From the NCBI GenBank assembly GCA_013001285.1, contig JABDMU010000068.1:1-32646 (forward strand): a DNA stretch of 32,646 nt, in the 5' to 3' direction. Under the pieces are notes generated by a model. That model searched no databases. It saw nothing but the letters and a program-made list of their open reading frames with translations, and was not told the origin of the DNA. How positions within the stretch are numbered: the stretch's first letter is position 1; each line of letters begins with the position of its first letter. Below, piece by piece: positions 27,066 through 32,646 of this stretch. Position numbers and translations under genes: made by a program. The DNA is from Flavobacteriaceae bacterium. Its GTDB lineage: Bacteria > Bacteroidota > Bacteroidia > Flavobacteriales > Flavobacteriaceae.

Positions 27066-27811
27066 TTATAAATGACATCAAAGTCAGTGTAAAAATATTC
27101 GGCCCTGAGGTAGGTCTTTTCACCTAATTCATTTAAGCGATAACTTTTCCGATGCAAATTAAATTTGAAATCGGTTGAAGTATCGTAACTAAGATTTTCG
27201 ATCCAACTTGTATGATCTGTTAATACGACTTGGTTTGCCACCACGTCATAAGTTTCAGGGTCTATTATATAGTACCATTGGTCTGCATCAACTGTGTCTC
27301 CTTTGTAAACCACTTTTACGACCTGATGTTCTTTTCCCTCAATGGGAATTTTATCCATTAGGGTTAGTTCACTATCACTTTGCAGAAGGTCGAAGGGTTG
27401 ACAGATCACATATTGTGCAGCAAAAACAGCGTTTTCTGCTCGTTTTAATTCGTCTGGGTCTGTAACAATAGAATCGTTGATGGTTTTAGAGACCTTTTCA
27501 TCCTCATAAATGATCTGCATATCCTTACCATCCTGTTCCCATTCTAATTTTGCAAATAGTTTGGGCTGTAATCTAAAAAGTTGGAATTGTTCAGTTTTGA
27601 TTTGAATCGCACCATCTTCATTAAATAAAGTCACACTTTTGTCAAAACTGATTTGTTTTACCTTATCCCACTTTTCTAATCCTCCGTGGGATTCTATTGC
27701 GCGTTCGACGATTTGTTCGGCACTGAGTTCCGTCTCAGATTGGCAACCGATAAGAATTAAAAAACCGAAGCAAATTACTCCGGTTTTTATATAGGTTTTA
27801 ATCGTGGTCAT
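27062..27811 (-). CDS. DUF6503-like lipoprotein
   Basis: From the ATG at 27811 the product is 249 residues and begins with a lipoprotein signal, MTTIKTYIKTGVICFGFLILIGC. The upstream in-frame start at 27856 would add 15 residues (rich in Met, Lys and Arg) before this and overlap the preceding gene further, so I reject it. The mature part (AEQIVERAIESHGGLEKWDKVKQISFD, then beta-rich repeats such as DADQWYYIIDPETYDVVANQVV) resembles DUF6503 proteins of Flavobacteria, with a LolA/LolB-like or outer-membrane-lipoprotein-sorting flavour. Function is unknown. Its start overlaps the 3' end of the metal-binding lipoprotein gene, so it is probably translated with the metal operon. Confidence 0.8.
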   Translation of the reverse strand: MTTIKTYIKTGVICFGFLILIGCQSETELSAEQIVERAIESHGGLEKWDKVKQISFDKSVTLFNEDGAIQIKTEQFQLFRLQPKLFAKLEWEQDGKDMQIIYEDEKVSKTINDSIVTDPDELKRAENAVFAAQYVICQPFDLLQSDSELTLMDKIPIEGKEHQVVKVVYKGDTVDADQWYYIIDPETYDVVANQVVLTDHTSWIENLSYDTSTDFKFNLHRKSYRLNELGEKTYLRAEYFYTDFDVIYK

Positions 27812-28088
27812 GCCCCGCATGTTCGTCATGGGCTTCGTCATGCTTCTCTTTATCATGCTCCACTTTTTTCAGGTCCATTTTACAAACCGGGCAAGTGCCT
27901 TCCTCTTCATAGGTCTTACCATCTTCGCAATCCATCGGACATTGAAATACATCATTCATTGCCATTTCGGCCTTTTCGGCTGCAAGACTAGATTTCGTTT
28001 CTTCTTCTTTTTCTTTAGACTCTTTACAAGAGACCATTACAATGCTCACACAAAATACGAGCAGCGTTAAATACACTATTTTTTTCAT
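27798..28088 (-). CDS. heavy-metal-binding-domain lipoprotein with His-rich tail
   Basis: This 96-residue lipoprotein has the signal MKKIVYLTLLVFCVSIVMVSC with Cys21 lipidated. A Glu/Lys linker leads to a heavy-metal-binding domain (HMBD, FQCPMDC...GTCPVCKMDLKK; Cys 50, 54, 66, 69). The tail (about 77-96) has His in alternation with Asp/Glu, a typical Ni/Zn/Cu/Co buffer sequence. It probably binds or delivers copper or a similar ion at the outer face of a membrane. It starts 5 bases after the HMA gene stop and its end overlaps the DUF6503 gene by 14 bases. Confidence 0.88.
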   Translation of the reverse strand: MKKIVYLTLLVFCVSIVMVSCKESKEKEEETKSSLAAEKAEMAMNDVFQCPMDCEDGKTYEEEGTCPVCKMDLKKVEHDKEKHDEAHDEHAGHDHD

Positions 28089-28093
28089 GATTG

Positions 28094-28465
28094 TTAGTTT
28101 TCGTTTTCGTTTTCATTTTTATGATCGTCCTTTACGTCTTCGTCGCGATATTTACAACACGGGTGAACACTATTATAGGCTTCATCAGTTGCCTTAATTT
28201 CTTTTGTGTCATGACCAACAGCCGCAATATTTGCTTGAATCGTTTTAAGATCGGTTTTTCGTTCGTCGAAAATAAGCCTCAATTCATGTGTTTTCACATT
28301 CCAAACTGCAGATTTCACTCCCTTGGTCTTGATAGAGGCCTTTTCGATGCGTTCTTTACACATCTTGCATACGCCATCGACTTCAATTGATGCCTTCGCG
28401 TTTTTGTTTTGGGCAACAAGCGTTAAACTAAAAAGTAAAAACGCCATTGCAAATAACTTTTTCAT
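28094..28465 (-). CDS. periplasmic HMA (heavy-metal-associated) protein
   Basis: This 123-residue protein has a Sec signal (MKKLFAMAFLLFSLTLVAQ) and a single HMA ferredoxin-like fold with metal motif DGVCKMC (Cys33, Cys36), then KGVKSAVWNVKTHELRLIF. Cytoplasmic CopZ-type chaperones lack a signal, so this one probably handles metal in the periplasm. A second Cys pair, HPCCKY (Cys103-104), follows the fold, and the C terminus ends in an acidic and Asn/Glu repeat tail. It begins one base before the end of the TonB receptor gene region and ends 5 bases before the lipoprotein gene. Confidence 0.9.
   Translation of the reverse strand: MKKLFAMAFLLFSLTLVAQNKNAKASIEVDGVCKMCKERIEKASIKTKGVKSAVWNVKTHELRLIFDERKTDLKTIQANIAAVGHDTKEIKATDEAYNSVHPCCKYRDEDVKDDHKNENENEN
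28097..28114. repeat. three-copy 6-bp tandem repeat encoding the Asn-Glu tail
   Basis: GTTTTC is repeated three times perfectly at the very 3' end of the HMA gene (GAAAAC on the coding strand). Each unit adds Glu-Asn. Slippage by whole units would change tail length without a frameshift. Confidence 0.85.
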
Positions 28466-28466
28466 A

Positions 28467-30707
28467 TTAATTCAATTTATATCTTAATCCGGTATAGTAC
28501 ATGCTACCAAAAATTGGACCATATACAAATGTAGTATCAAAATTCGGCCCGAATGGATCATTTGCTCCTACAATTGGATTAGTTTGTCTAACATTTGTGA
28601 TATTCTCACCGCCTAAATATACTTCAAATTTTGGAGAAAATACTTTAGTGATCTGCGCATTTAAAGTCCCAACAGTTGGTGATTGCTCAGGCAATTGGTA
28701 TTGTGGCGGACTTGACACAGTAGAAGGAAAACGTTGTTCGCTCAACCAGTTATAGGTAAGATCAAACTTCCAAAACCCGTTGTTATTTCTCTGATTTGTC
28801 TCAAAGGAAGCATTAGCAAAAATTCGATGTTTAGGCGTTAAAGGTCTTGATTTCTTACCATCAAGATAGTCGGTTTTTATTTCATAGAATTTATAAGCCA
28901 TTCTTAAATCGAATCCTTCAAAAGTATTATGATTGAATTCAACCTGAAAGCTATTGGCATAGCTTTCTCCATCTAAATTATAAAAATTGATCTCCTGCGG
29001 ATTTTCCCAGTCAACGACGACCTGATTCTTGAAGTCGGTTCTATAAAAATCAAAAGTGAGATCTGCTTTTTTTCCAAATAAATTAAACCCTTGAAGATAA
29101 GAGACACCGTAATTCCATGCAATTTCAGGATCAAGACCATAAATATCCCCAGAAGTACTTAAGATATTAATAGTTCTTGAAGTTGCAAATAATTGTTGAT
29201 TTTCGGTAAAAATATTTGCACTGCGCTTACCCCTTCCAAATGAGGCCCGAAGTGCTGATTTTTCCCAAGGCGTATATCTTAAATGCAATCTTGGAGTGAT
29301 AAAAGTGCCTAATAAATTATGATTATCTAACCGCAGGCCTGCTGTTAGGTTGAGTGCGTCAAGGTCATCGTAATTGTATTCAAAAAACCCACCTACCGAG
29401 CGTTCACTTCGTTCATAATCTGTACTGTTCACGATTTCATCATAATGATCGTAAGTAAAACTAATACCAGTTTTGATTTTATGTCTTGAGTCGCTTATCA
29501 AGGAATTGTAAATAGCATTAGAATAAATACTATTGTGTCTTATGTTATAGGTATTCAATCCGAAGTAAGAATCCTGATCATGGTGACTGAAGGCAAACTG
29601 AACACCTAGACTTTGATATGGAATTTCAGGGTTAACATAGCCGAATTTTGAAGAAACTTCAAACCGCTTGGTGTCAATCTCACTTCCCCAAGCATTTGTA
29701 GTTAATTTATCGGTGTCTGGATCAAATGCTTCTTCTCCAGACTGATTGCTATCATTTAATAAGCGTACGTTGATAAAATTGACAAGTCCTTTTTCGGGAT
29801 TGATATATTGCCAACGATTCATGATGTTGATCTGTTTCTTTAAAGGGACATCGAGAAAACCATCATCGTTTTTATCAAATTTATTATCCCTCAAATTACC
29901 ATGGATATAGAATCCTGTACTCCATTTTTCAGTCACTTTTGTGTTAATGTGCGTATTGAGCTCAAGTCGTCCATTTGCGGCTGCGTAAGCATTTACAAAA
30001 AGTTTATCATCGGTTGAAGGTTTTTGTAATTCTGCATTGATCTGTCCGGCTATACTTTCAAATCCGTTGACAACGGTTCCCGCTCCTTTTGTAATTTGAA
30101 TACTTTCTACCCACGTGCCTGGAATAAAACTTAATCCATAAGCTTGTGAAGCGCCACGTATTGACGGGATATTCTCCGTTGCAATCAATATGTATGGGCT
30201 GGTCAACCCTAGCATTTTTATTTGACGTGTTCCTGTAACGGCATCCGCAAAATTGACATCAATAGATGGATTTGTTTCAAAACTTTCTGAAAGATTACAA
30301 CAAGCGGCTTTTAATAATTCATCACTGCTTACTGTAATTATGTTTTGAGCCTGTAAATACGATTTTGCCGTGGTTTGCTTCCGTCCTTGCACAATGACCT
30401 CATCTAACGTGCTTTTTGGACTAAGGACATGCCGAATGAATTTAGGTTCATTAATGGATAAAGTATCTGTTTTAAAGCCCACAAAACTAATGATCAATTT
30501 TTTGTACTCAGGTTGATATGGAACCGTAAAATTTCCATCAGCATCCGAAACCGTTCCAACCGAGGTATTAAGCCAATAAACGTTCGCCCCAAGTAGAGGA
30601 ACCTCCTCATTATCTTGATTTAATTCCACAATTTTTCCCTTTAATTCATTTTGAGAAACAACGAATACAGGAAAAATTATAAAAACTATGAATACAATTT
30701 TGGTCAA
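28467..30707 (-). CDS. TonB-dependent outer-membrane receptor, metal-operon type
   Basis: This 746-residue protein has a signal peptide (MTKIVFIVFIIFPVFVVSQ) and a carboxypeptidase-regulatory-like beta-sandwich (about 20-95, GANVYWLNTSVGTVSDADGNF). A plug domain follows (about 100-235, ITVSSDELLKAACCNLSESF...IKMLGLTSPYILI). The rest is a barrel of about 22 strands ending in GSMYYTGLRYKLN with a terminal hydrophobic/aromatic strand. Cys136-Cys137 lie in the plug, where most TonB receptors have no cysteine. Gene context points to metal uptake or efflux across the outer membrane, probably copper-related, driven by TonB-ExbBD. It follows the CusB-like gene by 16 bases. Confidence 0.92.
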   Translation of the reverse strand: MTKIVFIVFIIFPVFVVSQNELKGKIVELNQDNEEVPLLGANVYWLNTSVGTVSDADGNFTVPYQPEYKKLIISFVGFKTDTLSINEPKFIRHVLSPKSTLDEVIVQGRKQTTAKSYLQAQNIITVSSDELLKAACCNLSESFETNPSIDVNFADAVTGTRQIKMLGLTSPYILIATENIPSIRGASQAYGLSFIPGTWVESIQITKGAGTVVNGFESIAGQINAELQKPSTDDKLFVNAYAAANGRLELNTHINTKVTEKWSTGFYIHGNLRDNKFDKNDDGFLDVPLKKQINIMNRWQYINPEKGLVNFINVRLLNDSNQSGEEAFDPDTDKLTTNAWGSEIDTKRFEVSSKFGYVNPEIPYQSLGVQFAFSHHDQDSYFGLNTYNIRHNSIYSNAIYNSLISDSRHKIKTGISFTYDHYDEIVNSTDYERSERSVGGFFEYNYDDLDALNLTAGLRLDNHNLLGTFITPRLHLRYTPWEKSALRASFGRGKRSANIFTENQQLFATSRTINILSTSGDIYGLDPEIAWNYGVSYLQGFNLFGKKADLTFDFYRTDFKNQVVVDWENPQEINFYNLDGESYANSFQVEFNHNTFEGFDLRMAYKFYEIKTDYLDGKKSRPLTPKHRIFANASFETNQRNNNGFWKFDLTYNWLSEQRFPSTVSSPPQYQLPEQSPTVGTLNAQITKVFSPKFEVYLGGENITNVRQTNPIVGANDPFGPNFDTTFVYGPIFGSMYYTGLRYKLN

Positions 30708-30723
30708 TGTGTTTTAAAAATTT

Positions 30724-32475
30724 TTAGTTTATAGTTTGTTTTACACTACCGCATTTTAACATAGCATCTCCAAAATACGGGTTTCTAATTTCATTTTCTA
30801 AACTCAACCAATAGCCTCCACTATTATTATCGGCCATAGGGCAATATTGGCTATATACTGTTTCATTTACGCCAAATAATTGAACTGCTTTGGTTAAATG
30901 AGTCGATAAGGTTTTAAAATGATTTCTTTGAACCATGATGTCATTCGATTTTGAAATTTCATTTGATGCTGATTTTATTTCTTTTTCAAGTGTCATCCAT
31001 TTCGTATGAGCCTTATTATCAGAAAGCAATTTCATATTCACGGTGCCCATTTGTTCTAAGATTAGTGTTGCCTTGGACTTAGTTGATTTCACATCATCTT
31101 CCACCAACTCATTTTTTAAAGCAATGTAAGCATCAAAAACTGTTTTTAATTGATCTTGAAATTTTGAATCAACCTCAATCCTTTCAGTCACATTTAACGC
31201 TGACTCTTCCATTCCTGGATGATCTTTATGTCCAGAGCTTGTTTTTTCGCCATCTTTATTCATCATTGATTTTTTACCTTGTAATTGTGCAGCGGCATCT
31301 ACAGTAAAAGCGCCATTGGTAACAACCTCATCGCCATCAGACAATCCTTCTACAATTTCCTGCATATCACCTGAAATATTTCCTAAGGTAACTTCACGCA
31401 TTTCAAAAACAGGTTGGTCTTTGCTCATTTTCAGATACACCACCGAACGTTCGCCAGTCCAGAGGATCGCAGTCTTTGGAACCGTAATTACAGTTTTCGA
31501 ATTTGAGCTATCTCCCTGAACCAAACCTTGAATAAACATTCCAGGTTTAAACCTGTCATTATTATTCTGAAGGACGGCACGTACACTTATGGTTCGGGTT
31601 CGTGTATTTATAACAGGGTCGATAAACGAAATTTTAGCTTTATATGTTTCATTTGGAAACGCGTTGGTACTAATATCAATTGATTGACCTACTTTAAATA
31701 AATCGATCTGATTTTCATAGGCATCAAACTGGGCCCAAACCGTACTCAAATCGGTAATTTTTAAAAGCGGCTGTCCTTGTTTAACAACGTCACCTTGTTC
31801 AATTAATTTTTTCGAAACTGTGCCTGAAACCGTAGCATAAACGGGGAAATTTTCTTTGACTTCTCCTGAAATTTCAATTTGGTTTATTTGATTCTCAGAT
31901 AGTTTCCAAAGTTTAAGTTTATTTCTTACTGCCTTATATAATTCAGGTTGTGATTCTTTTAATGATGAGGCCGTAAGAAGTTCTTGTTGGGCGGCATATA
32001 ATTGCGGCGAATAAACCGTTGCCAATAATTGACCTTTACGTATTTCCTCTCCCGTAAAACTTACATTAAGGCGTTCAATTCTTCCAGAAAAATAACTCAC
32101 TTGAACGGTATTGGCCTCTTCATTAGGCTGGATTTTACCGGTCAGTTTTATGCGATTTTCATTTGCTTCCGAATTTCCAACTACCGTTGTTTGAATATTG
32201 GCCAATGCTAATGCATTTTTAGATAATTTAAATTGATCTGCAGCCAATCCTTCAGCGCCTACTTCTGCTGGAATAAGATCCATGCCACAAATTGGACAGT
32301 CCCCTGGTTCTGATTGCATGATCTGTGGATGCATAGAGCAGGTCCACATCTGATTTGTTTCAGCCGTCATTGTATCGCTATGCTCATGATTGTCCTTTGA
32401 CGATCCGCCGAAGAACAGCCATCCTAAAATAAGGCCTAAGGCTAAAATTCCGATATAAGCTATATATTTCTTCAT
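30724..32475 (-). CDS. CusB-like heavy-metal RND adaptor with HMBD and DUF3347
   Basis: This 583-residue protein has an N-terminal membrane anchor (about 4-23). A heavy-metal-binding domain follows (MWTCSMHP...GDCPICGMDLIP, 43-69; Cys 46, 60, 63). The CusB adaptor core comes next (lipoyl-type GTVSKKLIEQGDVVKQGQPLLKI, beta barrel AKISFIDPVINTRTRTISVRAVL, about 100-395). A His-rich linker leads to a C-terminal DUF3347 domain (about 430-575; VYSQYCPMADNNSGGYWLSLENEIRNPYFGDAMLKCG). It should bind Cu(I)/Ag(I) in the periplasm and deliver it to an RND pump. No CusA gene is in the window: the gene upstream is a P-type ATPase, 4 bases away. Confidence 0.92.
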   Translation of the reverse strand: MKKYIAYIGILALGLILGWLFFGGSSKDNHEHSDTMTAETNQMWTCSMHPQIMQSEPGDCPICGMDLIPAEVGAEGLAADQFKLSKNALALANIQTTVVGNSEANENRIKLTGKIQPNEEANTVQVSYFSGRIERLNVSFTGEEIRKGQLLATVYSPQLYAAQQELLTASSLKESQPELYKAVRNKLKLWKLSENQINQIEISGEVKENFPVYATVSGTVSKKLIEQGDVVKQGQPLLKITDLSTVWAQFDAYENQIDLFKVGQSIDISTNAFPNETYKAKISFIDPVINTRTRTISVRAVLQNNNDRFKPGMFIQGLVQGDSSNSKTVITVPKTAILWTGERSVVYLKMSKDQPVFEMREVTLGNISGDMQEIVEGLSDGDEVVTNGAFTVDAAAQLQGKKSMMNKDGEKTSSGHKDHPGMEESALNVTERIEVDSKFQDQLKTVFDAYIALKNELVEDDVKSTKSKATLILEQMGTVNMKLLSDNKAHTKWMTLEKEIKSASNEISKSNDIMVQRNHFKTLSTHLTKAVQLFGVNETVYSQYCPMADNNSGGYWLSLENEIRNPYFGDAMLKCGSVKQTIN

Positions 32476-32479
32476 ATTA

Positions 32480-32646
32480 TTAAATATTAATTGTTCTTAA
32501 TCTTAATGCATTCCCAATGACAGAAACAGAGCTAAAACTCATTGCTAATGCTGCGATCATTGGTGAGAGTAATATTCCAAAAATTGGAAATAAAACGCCT
32601 GCCGCAACTGGAACACCTAAGGTGTTGTATATGAGCGCAAAAAATA
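32480..32646 (-). CDS. copA: 3' end of a heavy-metal (copper) P-type ATPase, truncated by the window edge
   Basis: Only the last 55 codons or so are present, running off the right edge. Translation on the minus strand gives [18 protein letters not shown], then [20 protein letters not shown], then [12 protein letters not shown] and a short end. The pattern YNxxGxPxAAGxxxPxxGxLLSPMxAAxAMSxSSVxVxxNALRL is the last two membrane helices of P1B-type copper ATPases; MSFSSVSV is part of the Cu(I)-binding MxxSS site in helix 8. The catalytic domains lie outside the window. It precedes the CusB-like gene by 4 bases and is probably cotranscribed. Confidence 0.85.
   Translation of the reverse strand, partial: FFALIYNTLGVPVAAGVLFPIFGILLSPMIAALAMSFSSVSVIGNALRLRTINI

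Noticed and set aside
27812-27856. Upstream start for the DUF6503-like lipoprotein
   Set aside because: The extra residues are an out-of-frame reading of the His-rich tail of the previous gene and place a Met/Lys/Arg-rich stretch before the signal peptide.

Overview
This window looks like chromosomal DNA from a member of the Bacteroidota, most likely the family Flavobacteriaceae. The support is a complete gldK-gldL-gldM-gldN cluster (type IX secretion/gliding motor), AT-rich sequence, several promoters matching the Bacteroidota consensus TTG-N19-21-TAnnTTTG, a Bacteroidota-type LptE, and DUF983, DUF6503 and DUF3347 proteins. The genus cannot be fixed from the sequence. I see no insertion sequences, phage genes, CRISPR arrays or rRNA; it reads as a core genome segment ending in a metal-handling operon.

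Layout. (1) 1-1206: initiator tRNA-Met with its own promoter and terminator, then a secreted leucine-rich-repeat protein. (2) 1343-7176, minus strand: a tripartite RND efflux operon (adaptor, pump, TolC-like channel) followed by a 61-residue CPxCG zinc-ribbon protein. (3) 7257-10677: an ABC-F ATPase diverging from a DUF983 protein, whose 3' end overlaps a convergent FAD-dependent oxidoreductase. (4) 10777-19213, minus strand: topA, an arginase-fold protein, then gldK, gldL, gldM and gldN. GldL and GldM form the proton-driven motor; GldK and GldN form the periplasmic/outer-membrane ring. (5) 19334-20116: a multi-span membrane protein of unknown role. (6) 20267-24935, plus strand: a tightly packed operon of miaB, a sigma-54 activator without a receiver domain, a 65-residue unknown, lptE, a TPR-like protein and secG. 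(7) 25082-27009: groES-groEL. (8) 27062-32646, minus strand: the 3' part of a copper/heavy-metal operon with the end of a P-type ATPase, a CusB-like adaptor with a metal-binding domain and DUF3347, a TonB-dependent receptor, a periplasmic HMA protein, a His-rich metal-binding lipoprotein and a DUF6503 lipoprotein.

The least ordinary item is the arginase-family protein between topA and gldK. Its fold motifs can be aligned, but three of the six usual manganese ligands are replaced, so it is probably not a normal ureohydrolase, and it sits directly upstream of the secretion motor genes. Second is the metal operon, where an inner-membrane P-type ATPase is followed directly by an RND-type adaptor with no RND pump gene between them. 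I do not see a clearly novel defence system or mobile system here.
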